64,000 nucleotides of DNA from Limimaricola soesokkakensis. Lineage in GTDB: Bacteria; Pseudomonadota; Alphaproteobacteria; Rhodobacterales; Rhodobacteraceae. Position numbers and translations under genes: made by a program. Where the stretch lies: the NCBI RefSeq assembly GCF_900172345.1, contig NZ_FWFY01000003.1:409142-473141 (forward strand), read 5' to 3'. The notes beneath the pieces are model-generated. The model made no database searches. It worked only from the letters and a program-made list of their open reading frames with translations, and had not been told where the DNA came from. This document shows positions 46,043 through 55,251 of this stretch, one piece after another (the stretch's first letter is position 1; each line of letters starts with the position of its first letter).

Positions 46043-47455
46043 TCACAGCATCGGCGCACCGAGGCGGAACACCCCCTCGGCCAGCCTGCGCCCGAGGCCG
46101 GGGCGGCGCACGCCCTCGCGGCACAGCGCCGTCTCGGCCGCGAACCAGTCGGCCAAGAGCGCGACCGATCCCGCATCATAGACGAAGACCGCCACTTCGA
46201 AATTGAGCAACATCGAGCGCACATCGAAATTGGCCGAACCGGCCCAGGCCGCGTCGTCGATCACGCCCGCCTTGGCATGGGTCATCTGCCTTGGCAGCTG
46301 GAGCACCCGACCGCCGGCCTCGTCGAGACTGCGCAGATAGGCGCCGCGCGCGAAATCGGCGATCCGCTGGTTCGAGCGGGCAGGGACCATGACGCGCACG
46401 TCGACACCACGCCGCGCCGCGGTGCACAGCGCCGCGTTGAGCGGCTCGGTCGGCAGGTAGTAGGGCGTAGCGATCCAGATCCGGCGGGTAGCGGCGTGGA
46501 TCATCTGCACCAGAACATCGTGCAGCGGATCGAGATGGGTATCGGGTCCCGAGGGGACGACCTGCACCACCGCATCGCCGGGACGCTCTTCGACATGCAG
46601 CTCCGGCAGCGCGTCGGGGTTATCTTCGACAACACCCCAATCGGCGCGAAACAGGTCCCACAGCACCTCGACCGAGGGACCCTGAAGCGTGAAGGACAGG
46701 TCGCGCCACAGCTCGGGGTCGCGCGGTCCGCGACCGGTCTGCAGCGGTGTCCCCATGTATTCGCAGCCGACATTGCGACCGCCGGTCCAGGCGCGGGCGC
46801 GGTCGGCGATGATCATCTTGCGGTGGTTGCGCAGGTTCATGTGGCCCTTCAACGGCCAGTTCAGGAAGGGCTGGTGCCAGCGCAGTTCGCCCCCCGCCGC
46901 CTCGAAGCGCGCCAGCGCCGCGCGCGGGCACCAGAAGCCGCCCAGCCGGTCAATGATCAGCCGCACCTGCACGCCATCCTCGACCTTGGCGGTGAGCCGG
47001 TCGACGAAATCGCGGCCGATCTCGTCGTCGTGGATCAGGTAGAAGGTGATGTCGAGCTCGTGTCGGGCGCTCGCCACGAGGTCCCGCATCGCCTCGCGCG
47101 CATGGGCCGCGTCACGATGCAGCTCGATCTTGTTGCCGGCGCTGGCGGGCGGCACGCCATAGGCGCGAAACGCCTCCGAGGGGCCGCCGGCAGGGTCTGG
47201 CCGGTCGCGGCCGGCGGAGGAGGAGAACCGGATGAAGGGGTGGCGGGTCCGGGTCTTGCGGAACCCCAGAGCGAAGAACAGCGGGATCGCGGCCCAAGGC
47301 AGCAGGATGATCGCGAGTATCCAAGCCGCGGCCGATTGCGGGGTGCGCCGCTGCTGCAGCAGCATCACCGTGGCGAGCAGCGCGAAGCCGATCCCGAGCA
47401 ATGTGAAGAGGAACGTGTCGTAGGTGAACAAGCGCCCGGAATCCTTATGCTCCAT
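46043..47455 (-). CDS. cardiolipin synthase / phospholipase D-like
   Basis: 470 residues from MEHKDSG. Two N-terminal helices (about 13-34 and 42-63) precede two PLD domains with the HKD motifs NHRKMIIAD (about 219-227) and [10 protein letters not shown] (about 400-409). It condenses phosphatidyl groups to cardiolipin at the inner membrane. An upstream GTG (47518) is in frame, but the extra residues look unlike the family; neither start has a clear ribosome site. Confidence 0.85.
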   Translation of the reverse strand: MEHKDSGRLFTYDTFLFTLLGIGFALLATVMLLQQRRTPQSAAAWILAIILLPWAAIPLFFALGFRKTRTRHPFIRFSSSAGRDRPDPAGGPSEAFRAYGVPPASAGNKIELHRDAAHAREAMRDLVASARHELDITFYLIHDDEIGRDFVDRLTAKVEDGVQVRLIIDRLGGFWCPRAALARFEAAGGELRWHQPFLNWPLKGHMNLRNHRKMIIADRARAWTGGRNVGCEYMGTPLQTGRGPRDPELWRDLSFTLQGPSVEVLWDLFRADWGVVEDNPDALPELHVEERPGDAVVQVVPSGPDTHLDPLHDVLVQMIHAATRRIWIATPYYLPTEPLNAALCTAARRGVDVRVMVPARSNQRIADFARGAYLRSLDEAGGRVLQLPRQMTHAKAGVIDDAAWAGSANFDVRSMLLNFEVAVFVYDAGSVALLADWFAAETALCREGVRRPGLGRRLAEGVFRLGAPML

Positions 47456-47595
47456 CAAGATGTGGGGGAAACGCCGCCCTTGCGCAACGGGGTTCCGCGC
47501 CGCCGGACATCGATGCACAGATCATGCGCGAAAGTGACAGTTGGACCGGGCGGGCCGGGCCACTAGCTCAGTCTCGTCAGGATCGGGAGAATACC

Positions 47596-48630
47596 ATGGA
47601 GCTTGGCCTCTACACCTTCGGCGATGTCGGCACGGACCCGGTCACCGGGGCCCGGGTCGACCCGGCGCTCAGGCTGTCGCAGCTCGTCGAGGAGATCGCG
47701 CTCGCCGACGAGGTTGGGCTCGACGTGTTCGGACTGGGCGAGCATCACCGCCCGGACTACGCGGTGTCGGCGCCGGCGGTGGTGCTGGCGGCGGCGGCCG
47801 GGCGCACGCGGCGGATCAGGCTCAGCAGCGCCGTCACCGTGCTGTCCTCGGACGATCCGATCCGGGTGTTTCAGCAATTCGCGACGCTCGACAACCTGAC
47901 GAATGGCCGGGCCGAGATCATTGCCGGACGCGGCTCCTTCATCGAGAGCTTTCCGCTCTTCGGCCACGACCTCGAGGACTACGAGGACCTGTTCGAGGAA
48001 AAGCTGCAGCTTTTGATGGCGTTGAACGAGGGCGAGGTGATCCGCTGGCCCGGCAGCACCCATACCCATGCGATTCCCGGGCGCGGCGTCTATCCACGGC
48101 CCGTGCAGGAACGGCTGCCGATCTGGCGCGCCGTGGGCGGCTCGCCGCAATCGGTGGCCCGTGCCGGTGCGCTGGGCCTGCCGATGGCGCTCGCGATCAT
48201 CGGTGGCGAGCCAGCGCGTTTCGCGCCCCTGTTCGACCTCTACCGCAAGAGCGCCGCGCAGGCGGGGCAGGAGGCCAGCGCGCTGAAGACCTCCCTCAAC
48301 GTGCATGGCTTCGTAGCCGAAACCAGCCAGCAGGCCGCCGACATCATCTATCCGGCGCAGGCCGAGGTGATGAACCGGATCGGCCGCGAGCGGGGCTGGG
48401 GCCCCACGAACCGCGCCCAGTTCGACGCGGCGCGCGGGCCGGGCGGCGCGCAGTTCGTCGGCAGTCCCGCCGAGATGGTCGACAAGATCCTCGCCACGCA
48501 CGAGATCTTCGGCTTCGACAGGCTGCTGATCCAGATGGCGATCGGGGTCTATGACCACGCGCATCTGATGAAGGCGATCGAGCTTTTCGGCACCCGCGTC
48601 GCGCCCGAACTGCGCCGCGCCACGGCCTGA
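47596..48630 (+). CDS. LLM-class flavin-dependent oxidoreductase
   Basis: 344 residues, luciferase-like TIM barrel. Blocks: [63 protein letters not shown] and [18 protein letters not shown]420-type monooxygenase family; the substrate is unknown. The stop overlaps the next start (TGATG). Confidence 0.88.
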   Translation: MELGLYTFGDVGTDPVTGARVDPALRLSQLVEEIALADEVGLDVFGLGEHHRPDYAVSAPAVVLAAAAGRTRRIRLSSAVTVLSSDDPIRVFQQFATLDNLTNGRAEIIAGRGSFIESFPLFGHDLEDYEDLFEEKLQLLMALNEGEVIRWPGSTHTHAIPGRGVYPRPVQERLPIWRAVGGSPQSVARAGALGLPMALAIIGGEPARFAPLFDLYRKSAAQAGQEASALKTSLNVHGFVAETSQQAADIIYPAQAEVMNRIGRERGWGPTNRAQFDAARGPGGAQFVGSPAEMVDKILATHEIFGFDRLLIQMAIGVYDHAHLMKAIELFGTRVAPELRRATA

Positions 48631-49088
48631 TGCGGATCGGCGTCATCTCGGACACGCACGGGCTCTTGCGGCCCGAGGCGCTCGTCGCGCTGGCCGGGGT
48701 GGACCGCATCCTGCATGGCGGGGATATCGGCCGCGAGGATATCGTGACGGCACTGGAGAAGATCGCGCCGGTCACGGCGATCCGGGGCAATGTCGATACC
48801 GCGCCGTGGTGCCGGCGATTTCCCGAAACGCGCGATCTCGAACTGGGCGGGTTGCGGCTCCACATGCGGCATGACCGCAAGACGCTCGATTTCGATCCCG
48901 CCGCGCGGGGCTTCGACGTGGTGATCAGCGGACATTCGCACAAGCCGCTGATCGAGAGACGGGGCGGCGTGCTCTATCTCAACCCCGGCGCCGCCGGACC
49001 GCGGCGGTTCAAGCTGCCGATCACGATGGCCATTCTGAGGCCAGGGTCGGATGGACCCATGGCCGATCTGGTGCCCCTCCTCGATTGA
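48630..49088 (+). CDS. YfcE/MJ0936-type metallophosphoesterase
   Basis: 152 residues: SDTHG (7-11), GGDIG (about 30-34), GNVD (about 53-56) and GHSH (about 100-103), the compact YfcE metal site. Phosphodiesterase activity is known for the family; the cellular substrate is unclear. It overlaps the flavin oxidoreductase stop by 1 bp. Confidence 0.88.
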   Translation: MRIGVISDTHGLLRPEALVALAGVDRILHGGDIGREDIVTALEKIAPVTAIRGNVDTAPWCRRFPETRDLELGGLRLHMRHDRKTLDFDPAARGFDVVISGHSHKPLIERRGGVLYLNPGAAGPRRFKLPITMAILRPGSDGPMADLVPLLD

Positions 49089-49121
49089 GGCGCGTTGCCG
49101 CGCTGCGGCGTATGCAACGGG

Positions 49122-49183
49122 TTGCCAGAACGACACCGCTCTCGTAGGTTTCGTTTAGCAGAATACAATTCTACTATGCGAAA
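49122..49183 (+). promoter_or_regulatory. dctP promoter with IclR-like palindrome
   Basis: TTGCCA (49122-49127), 17 bp, TAGGTT (49145-49150), start near 49157. Just downstream, TTCTACTATGCGAAA (49169-49183) matches 11 of 15 bases of the perfect palindrome before the catabolic operon at 53070. At about +19 a bound regulator would block elongation or initiation. Confidence 0.5.
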
Positions 49184-49201
49184 TTCAGGGAGGAGACTGA
49201 A

Positions 49202-50260
49202 ATGACGCGATTTCTGAAGGCGGCCCTCGCCTCGACGATTCTCGCCGGTGCCACGCTCGGCTCCGTCGCCCATGCCGAAACCACGCTGTTCTTCGGCGAG
49301 GCCGGTCCCAACCGCGGCGCCCGCGCCGAGGCGCTGAACTGGTTCGTGGAGGACGTGAAGACCCGCACCGATGGCGAGCTGAACTTCGACGTGCAGTGGG
49401 GCGGCGCCCTGTTTAAGGCCGATGCCGCAGCCCAGGCCGTGGCCGATGGCGTGGCCGATGCTGGCACCATCATTGGTGTCTACTTCCCGCAGGAGATGCT
49501 GGCCTATGGCATCGCCGACCTGCCGGTGCAGAACCCCGACCCTTGGGTCGGCATGAAGGCCACCGACGAGCTGATGCGCGGCTCCGAGGCGATCCAGGCG
49601 AACCTCGCCGATCAGAACCTCGTCTATCTTGGCACCTACACCACCTCGGCGGTGCATATCGGCTGCAAGGGCGCTGCGATCCGCACGGTCGAGGACATCG
49701 ACGGGCTCAAGGTCCGCGGCGTCGGCGCCTATGGCAAGACCTTCGCCGATTTCGGCGCGAACCTCGTCAACATGTCGATCTACGACGCTTATCAGGGCCT
49801 CGATTCGGGCCTGCTCGATTGCTCCCAGGGCTATTCCTACGCGGTCGGCGCGCTGAACCAGCAGGAGGTCATGGACAGCTACACCATGCTCAACTGGGGC
49901 CAGGTCGGCGCACTCGGCATCTTCATGAACAAGGACGCCTTCGACGCGCTGCCCGAAGACCAGCAGCAGGCGCTGATGGAAGCGGGCAAGGGCCTCTCGG
50001 ACGAGTTCGGCCGTCTCGTGAACGCCGACAACGACGCCGCCATCGAGAAGATGAAGGAAGCCGGTGTCGAGATCATCGAGCTGCCCGCCGAGGAGCGCGC
50101 CAAGCTGGTCGAGAAGGGCAACACCTATCTCGAGGAGTGGGCGGCCCAGGCCGATGCCGCAGGTCTCGACGGCGCAGCCCTGCTCGAGGAGTACCGCAGC
50201 CTGATCGCCAAGTACCAGGCCGAGGTCGAAGAGAAGGGTTACCCCTGGGAGCGTGGCTGA
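49202..50260 (+). CDS. dctP: TRAP transporter solute-binding protein
   Basis: 352 residues; signal peptide (about 1-25, ending AHA|E). The DctP fold is indicated by GGALFKADAAAQAVADGVADAGTI and LKVRGVGAYGKTFADFG, where the Arg binds the carboxylate of the ligand. With the adjacent Pim-like catabolic genes, a dicarboxylate or other organic acid is the likely ligand (inference). GGGAGG precedes the ATG. Confidence 0.9.
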   Translation: MTRFLKAALASTILAGATLGSVAHAETTLFFGEAGPNRGARAEALNWFVEDVKTRTDGELNFDVQWGGALFKADAAAQAVADGVADAGTIIGVYFPQEMLAYGIADLPVQNPDPWVGMKATDELMRGSEAIQANLADQNLVYLGTYTTSAVHIGCKGAAIRTVEDIDGLKVRGVGAYGKTFADFGANLVNMSIYDAYQGLDSGLLDCSQGYSYAVGALNQQEVMDSYTMLNWGQVGALGIFMNKDAFDALPEDQQQALMEAGKGLSDEFGRLVNADNDAAIEKMKEAGVEIIELPAEERAKLVEKGNTYLEEWAAQADAAGLDGAALLEEYRSLIAKYQAEVEEKGYPWERG

Positions 50261-50281
50261 ACCACGCCCCATGGGAGCTAA

Positions 50282-50359
50282 GGGCGGCGCGCCTCACCCG
50301 CGTCGCCCGTCTTTCACCTGACGATATCCGCTGATGACCGCCGGGGCCCGGCCCCGGCG
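50282..50359 (+). other. two intercistronic hairpins after dctP
   Basis: Hairpin 1 (50282-50308): 10-bp stem with one mismatch, then GTCTTTC, terminator-like. Hairpin 2 (50339-50359): 9-bp stem CGCCGGGGC/GCCCCGGCG. Together they could stabilise dctP mRNA and limit read-through into dctQM. Confidence 0.55.
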
Positions 50360-50373
50360 CCAAGGGAGTGCGC

Positions 50374-50895
50374 ATGCTGAGCCGTATCGAAAGCTTCCTG
50401 CTCAACCTCGCCGCCGCGGCGGTGATCGGGCTTGGGCTGCTGATCACCACCAGCGTGGTGCTGCGCGCGACGCTGAACTCGGGCATCCCCGACACGATCA
50501 ACATGGTGCGCGAACTGATGGTCGCCGCCATCGTGCTGCCGCTCGCGGCCACGGCGGCGGCGCGCGGCAACATCGTGGTCGAGGTGCTGTCCGAGCGGCT
50601 GCCGCCGCGCACGCAGGATTGGCTGGTGGTGCTGGGCTCCCTGATCGGCCTTTTGGCGCTGGCGCCGCTGATCTGGGCCGGCTGGAACGAGGCGGTGCAC
50701 ACGCTGCAATCGGGAAGCTACTTCTTCGGCCAGCTGTCTTTGCCGAAATGGCCGGGCCGCGTGATCTTCCTGTTCGGCGTCTCGTTCTGCTGGCTGCGCC
50801 TCGCGATCCAGATGGTGGGCGACATCCGCACCATCCGCTCGGGCGGCCGGGTCCTCGTCGATCCTTCCAAGCACTCTCCCCACGAAGAGGTCTGA
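50374..50895 (+). CDS. dctQ: TRAP transporter small permease
   Basis: 173 residues, four helices (about 10-30, 45-62, 83-105 and 127-145), the DctQ layout. ATG 50374 has AAGGGAG about 5 bp upstream; a GTG at 50368 overlaps that site and is less likely. Membrane partner of DctM. Confidence 0.88.
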   Translation: MLSRIESFLLNLAAAAVIGLGLLITTSVVLRATLNSGIPDTINMVRELMVAAIVLPLAATAAARGNIVVEVLSERLPPRTQDWLVVLGSLIGLLALAPLIWAGWNEAVHTLQSGSYFFGQLSLPKWPGRVIFLFGVSFCWLRLAIQMVGDIRTIRSGGRVLVDPSKHSPHEEV

Positions 50896-50899
50896 GACC

Positions 50900-52237
50900 A
50901 TGGACGGCACTCTCATCGGTCTCGTGGCCTTCGGCGCGGTCCTGTTCCTCTTGGCGCTGCGCGTGCCGATCGCCTTCGCGCTCGCGGCGATCGCCACCAT
51001 CGGCACCTTCGTGATCTTCGCCTTCCGCACCGGCGCCTTCGCGCCGGAGCGGGCGATCCGGCCGACCACCTCGCTGGTCTTTTCCAACAGCTTCGATCTC
51101 ATCCACAGCTACGACCTGTCGATGATCCCGCTCTTCGTGGCGCTGGGGCATATCGCCTACCGCGCCGACATCACCACCAAGATCTACCATGCCGCCCGCG
51201 TCTGGCTCGCCAAGGTGCCCGGCGGCGTGGCGATGGCCTCGGTCGTGGGCTGCGGCGGCTTCTCGGCGATCACCGGATCCTCGATCGCCTGTGCCTCGAC
51301 CATGGGCCGCATCTGCACCCCCGAGATGCTCTCGGTGGGCTATGACAAGCGCCTCGCCACGGCGAGCGTCGCCGCCGGCGGCACGCTGGGCTCGCTCATT
51401 CCGCCATCCGTGCTGTTCATCATCTACGGCATCTTCACCGAGACCTCGATCAGCCAGCTGTTCCTCGCCGGTATCCTGCCGGGGATCGTGTCGCTGCTGG
51501 GCTTCCTGCTCGTCATCTTCATTTGGGTAAAACGCGACCCCGACGCCGCGCCGGCCTATACCGGCACCATCACCATGGCCGACCGGGGCCGTGCCGCGCT
51601 CGAGAGCTGGCCCGCCGTGCTGCTGTTCGTGATCATCGTCGGCGGCATATATGGCGGCATCTTCACTGCCACCGAAGCGGCGGCGGTCTGCGTCTCGGCC
51701 GCGGTGCTGATCGGGCTGGTGCAGCGCAAGCTGACGCTGCGCGCGATCTGGGAGAGCTTGCGCGAGACCTGCATCCAGACCACCTCGATCTTCCTGATCG
51801 CGGCGGGGGCCAAGATCTTCGTGGCCTTCATCGCGCTCACCGGCGTCGCGCCCGACATCGTCGAGGCTGTCACCGCGGCCGAACTGTCGCCGGTGTTGCT
51901 GATGGCCGCGATCGCGCTGATCTACCTCGCGCTGGGCATGTTCCTCGACCCGATCGGCATCATGGTGCTGACGCTGCCGCTGATGATCCCGCTGATCGAG
52001 ACCTATGGCTTCGACCTGATCTGGTTCGGCGTCGTCGTCATCAAGCTCCTGGAGATCGGCCTGATCACGCCGCCCGTGGGCCTCAACGTCTTCGTCATCG
52101 CCGGCGTGGTGGGGCGCGACGTCCCGATCGACCGCATCTTCGCCGGCATCGCGCGGTTTTTGTCGGTGGACGTTCTGGTGCTGATCTTGATCATGGCGGT
52201 GCCGGCGCTGTCGCTGGTCATCCCCTATTCGATGTGA
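50900..52237 (+). CDS. dctM: TRAP transporter large permease
   Basis: 445 residues, about twelve helices. Conserved GCGGFSAITGSSIACASTMG, AAGGTLGSLIPPSVLFIIYG and LDPIGIMVLTLP mark the DctM channel, which drives uptake by a Na+ gradient in the family. It begins 4 bp after dctQ. Confidence 0.93.
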   Translation: MDGTLIGLVAFGAVLFLLALRVPIAFALAAIATIGTFVIFAFRTGAFAPERAIRPTTSLVFSNSFDLIHSYDLSMIPLFVALGHIAYRADITTKIYHAARVWLAKVPGGVAMASVVGCGGFSAITGSSIACASTMGRICTPEMLSVGYDKRLATASVAAGGTLGSLIPPSVLFIIYGIFTETSISQLFLAGILPGIVSLLGFLLVIFIWVKRDPDAAPAYTGTITMADRGRAALESWPAVLLFVIIVGGIYGGIFTATEAAAVCVSAAVLIGLVQRKLTLRAIWESLRETCIQTTSIFLIAAGAKIFVAFIALTGVAPDIVEAVTAAELSPVLLMAAIALIYLALGMFLDPIGIMVLTLPLMIPLIETYGFDLIWFGVVVIKLLEIGLITPPVGLNVFVIAGVVGRDVPIDRIFAGIARFLSVDVLVLILIMAVPALSLVIPYSM

Positions 52238-52244
52238 GGTGCCC

Positions 52245-53057
52245 ATGAAGATCACCGACGAAAGCCAGGACCGCCGTTTCGCCACCACGCTGGCGCGGGG
52301 CCTGTCGGTGCTGCGCGCCTTCCGTCCCTCGGATGATGGGTTGGGCAATGCCGAGATCTCCGAGCGGACCGGCCTGCCGAAATCGACCGTCTCGCGGCTG
52401 ACCTTCACGCTGCAGTCGCTAGGCTATCTCACCCATGCGCGGCGCCACGACCGCTACCGCCCCGGACCGGCGCTGCTGGCCTTGGGCAACGTGGCGAGCG
52501 CGTCCATTTCCTTCGTCGAGCTGTCCGGGCCGATCATGCAGCGCGTGGCCGACGAGACAGGCACGCTGGCGCTCTTGTCGGTGCGGGATCGGGGCCGGGT
52601 GCTGATCACCAAGACCTGGCGGCCGCAGAACGTCTCGTCGATCTGGCTCGAGGTGGGGCACCGGCTGCCCTTCAAGGGATCGAGCTCGGGCCACGCGATG
52701 CTGGCCGCCCTGTCGGAGGAAGGCTTCGTCGAGGCCGTCGCCGATGCCGAGGGGCATCGCGGGCTCGACGAGGAGACGGCGCGCGAGGCAAGGCGCGAGG
52801 CCTATACGCAGCTCGTCACCGAGGGCTTCGTGATCGCGAACCCGGCGGTCTACTTCGCCTCCAACATCCACGCCGTTTCGGTGCCGTTCCAGTCGCGCGA
52901 CCTGAGCGAGCCGGTGGTCTTCACCTGCGGCGCCATGCCCAAGGATCTGAGCATGGAGCGGATGCGCGACGAGGTCGGGCCGAGGCTGCAGGCCGGGGTG
53001 CGCGAGCTGGAGCGGATCATGGGGCAGGGGCCATTCCTCACGCGGCACGAGATCTGA
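52245..53057 (+). CDS. IclR-family regulator
   Basis: 270 residues from ATG 52245 (GAGG 6 bp upstream). A winged helix-turn-helix (about 18-75; LSVLRAFRPS...AEISERTGLPKSTVSRLTFTLQSLGYL) precedes a GAF-like effector domain (about 90-255). It lies between the TRAP genes and the Pim-like operon and most likely controls both through the palindromes at 49169 and 53070. Effector unknown; an acid or CoA ester of the pathway is expected. Confidence 0.9.
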   Translation: MKITDESQDRRFATTLARGLSVLRAFRPSDDGLGNAEISERTGLPKSTVSRLTFTLQSLGYLTHARRHDRYRPGPALLALGNVASASISFVELSGPIMQRVADETGTLALLSVRDRGRVLITKTWRPQNVSSIWLEVGHRLPFKGSSSGHAMLAALSEEGFVEAVADAEGHRGLDEETAREARREAYTQLVTEGFVIANPAVYFASNIHAVSVPFQSRDLSEPVVFTCGAMPKDLSMERMRDEVGPRLQAGVRELERIMGQGPFLTRHEI

Positions 53058-53069
53058 ATGCCGCACTAG

Positions 53070-53127
53070 TTCCGCAATGCGGAATTAAGATTTGCATGTT
53101 GAAATAAATCGGCGCGATCGTTAGGTT
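53070..53127 (+). promoter_or_regulatory. IclR-like palindrome and promoter of the Pim-like operon
   Basis: Perfect palindrome TTCCGCA-A-TGCGGAA (53070-53084). Downstream lie TTGAAA (53099-53104), 17 bp, TAGGTT (53122-53127), start near 53134. The palindrome is centred near -57, an activator-like position. The core promoter resembles that of the anthranilate operon. Confidence 0.6.
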
Positions 53128-53149
53128 GAGGCCGGAGAGGGAGGACCAG

Positions 53150-55237
53150 ATGGCAGGTACAGTGCATTACGAAAGCCGGGGCCGGATCGCGGTCATCACG
53201 GTGGATCATGCGCCGGTGAACGCTCTGGGCCGCGACGTGCGGGCCGGGCTGGTGCAGGCGATCGAGCGGTTCGAGGCGGACGCCGCCGAGATTGCGGTGA
53301 TCCACGGGGCCGGACGGCTCTTCATCGGCGGCGCCGACATCTCCGAATTCGGCAAGCCGCCGATGGAGCCGTCGCTGCCTGACGTGGTGAACCGGATCGA
53401 GGCCTGCACCAAGCCGGTCGTCGCCGCGATCCACGGGGCGGCCTTGGGTGGCGGTCTGGAGATCGCGCTCGGCGCGCATTACCGCGTCGCCGTCCCGGGC
53501 GCGCAGCTGGGGCTGCCGGAAACGAAGCTCGGCGTGATCCCCGGCGCCGGAGGCACCCAGCGCGCGCCGCGCCTGATCGGGGCAGAGGCCGCGATCGAGA
53601 TGGCCACCACCGGTACCCCGGTTTCGGCCCAGAAGGCCGTCGAGCTGGGGCTGGTGGACCGTCTCGGCGAAGGCGAGGCGCTCGAGGCCGGTCTGGCCTA
53701 TGCCGAGGAGCTGCTGGCGCAAGGCGCGGCCCCGCGCCCGGTGCGCGACATGGCTGCGCCCGCGCATGACGCCGCGATGTTCGAGGCCCGCCGCGCCGCG
53801 CTGCAAAAGAAGCTGCGCGGCGAGGTGGCCCCGCTGGCCGCGCTCGATGCGATCGAGGCCTCGACCAAGTTGGGCTTCGATGAGGGCCTCGCCGAGGAGC
53901 GGCGCCAGTTCATGAAGATGATGGAGACGCCGCAGCGCGCCGGCCTGATCCACGCCTTCTTCATCGAGCGCAAGGTCGCCAAACTGCCCGAGATCGAGGG
54001 CATCGCCCCGCGCGACGTCTCGGCCATCGGCGTGATCGGCGGCGGCACCATGGGGGCGGGCATCGCCACCGCGGCGTTGCTGCGCGGCCTGACCGTGACG
54101 CTGGTCGAGCGCGACGACGAGGCAGCATCCCGCGCCCGCGCCACCATCGAGAAGAACCTCGCCGCGGCGGTGAAGCGCGGCAAGCTAAAGGAAGACAAGC
54201 GCGACGCGATCCTCTCGGGCGCGCTCTCCTGCGTCACCGGCTACGACGCGCTGGGACAGGCCGACGTGATCATCGAGGCCGTGTTCGAGAGCATGGACGT
54301 CAAGAAGGCGGTCTTCACCGAGCTCGACCGGGTCGCGAAGCCCGGCGCGGTGCTGGCCACCAACACCTCCTATCTCGACATCAACGAGATCGCGCAGGCG
54401 ACCAAGCGTCCCGAGGACGTAATCGGGCTGCACTTCTTTTCGCCCGCCCATGTGATGAAGCTTCTGGAGGTCGTGGTCGCCAACAAGACCGCCCCCGAGG
54501 TCACCGCCACCGCTTTCGCGCTCGGCAAGAAGCTCGGCAAGGTCTCGGTTCGCGCCGGTGTCTGCGACGGCTTCATCGGCAACCGCATCCTGTCGCATTA
54601 CCGGACCGCTGCCGACCACATGATCCTCGACGGCGCCAGCCCCTACCAGATCGACAAGGCGCTGCGCGATTTCGGCTTCCCGATGGGCCCTTATCAGGTG
54701 GGAGACCTCGCCGGGCTCGACATCGGCTACATGACGCGGCAGCGGAAGGCCGATCAGCGCCATGAGCGCGACCGCTATCCCGGCTGGGCCGACACGCTCT
54801 ACGAGAAGGGGCGGCTGGGCCAGAAGACCGGCCGCGGCTACTATATCTACGACGAGGAAAGCCCGCGCGGCCGCCCCGATCCGGAGGTCGAGGAGATCAT
54901 CGCGGCCGAGCGCGAGAAGCAGGGCGTCAGCCCACGCGAGTTCGCCGACGAAGAGATCGTCGAGCGCTATATGGCCGCCATGGTCAACGAGAGCGCCCGC
55001 GTGGTCGAGGAGGGCATTGCGCAGCGCCCGCTCGATGTCGATGTGACGCTGCTCTACGGCTACGGCTTTCCGCGCCATCGCGGCGGCCCGATGCACTATG
55101 CCGACACGGAAGGCCTCGCCACGATCCGCGACCGGATCAGGCAATACGCCGCCGCCGACGACCACTTCTGGCAGGTCGCGCCGCTGCTCGACCGCCTCGC
55201 CAACGAGAATTCCACATTCGCCAGCCTGAACGGCTGA
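53150..55237 (+). CDS. enoyl-CoA hydratase / 3-hydroxyacyl-CoA dehydrogenase (FadJ/PimF-like)
   Basis: 695 residues from MAGTVHYESRG; GGGAGG upstream. The N-terminal crotonase domain (1-190) keeps GGADISEFG, GAALGGGLEIALG and LPETKLGVIPGAGGTQR. The NAD domain starts at GVIGGGTMGAGIA (about 295-307), with the dehydrogenase motif HFFSPAHVMKLLEVV. It does two beta-oxidation steps on one chain. Its position at the head of thiolase, PimC/D-like and ligase genes resembles the pimelate operon of Rhodopseudomonas. Confidence 0.9.
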   Translation: MAGTVHYESRGRIAVITVDHAPVNALGRDVRAGLVQAIERFEADAAEIAVIHGAGRLFIGGADISEFGKPPMEPSLPDVVNRIEACTKPVVAAIHGAALGGGLEIALGAHYRVAVPGAQLGLPETKLGVIPGAGGTQRAPRLIGAEAAIEMATTGTPVSAQKAVELGLVDRLGEGEALEAGLAYAEELLAQGAAPRPVRDMAAPAHDAAMFEARRAALQKKLRGEVAPLAALDAIEASTKLGFDEGLAEERRQFMKMMETPQRAGLIHAFFIERKVAKLPEIEGIAPRDVSAIGVIGGGTMGAGIATAALLRGLTVTLVERDDEAASRARATIEKNLAAAVKRGKLKEDKRDAILSGALSCVTGYDALGQADVIIEAVFESMDVKKAVFTELDRVAKPGAVLATNTSYLDINEIAQATKRPEDVIGLHFFSPAHVMKLLEVVVANKTAPEVTATAFALGKKLGKVSVRAGVCDGFIGNRILSHYRTAADHMILDGASPYQIDKALRDFGFPMGPYQVGDLAGLDIGYMTRQRKADQRHERDRYPGWADTLYEKGRLGQKTGRGYYIYDEESPRGRPDPEVEEIIAAEREKQGVSPREFADEEIVERYMAAMVNESARVVEEGIAQRPLDVDVTLLYGYGFPRHRGGPMHYADTEGLATIRDRIRQYAAADDHFWQVAPLLDRLANENSTFASLNG

Positions 55238-55251
55238 GAGGGAGAGACGAC

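Noticed and set aside
50498..52408. Leftward open frame of about 630 codons opposite dctQ/dctM
   Set aside because: Complement of membrane-helix codons yields charged low-complexity sequence; not a gene.
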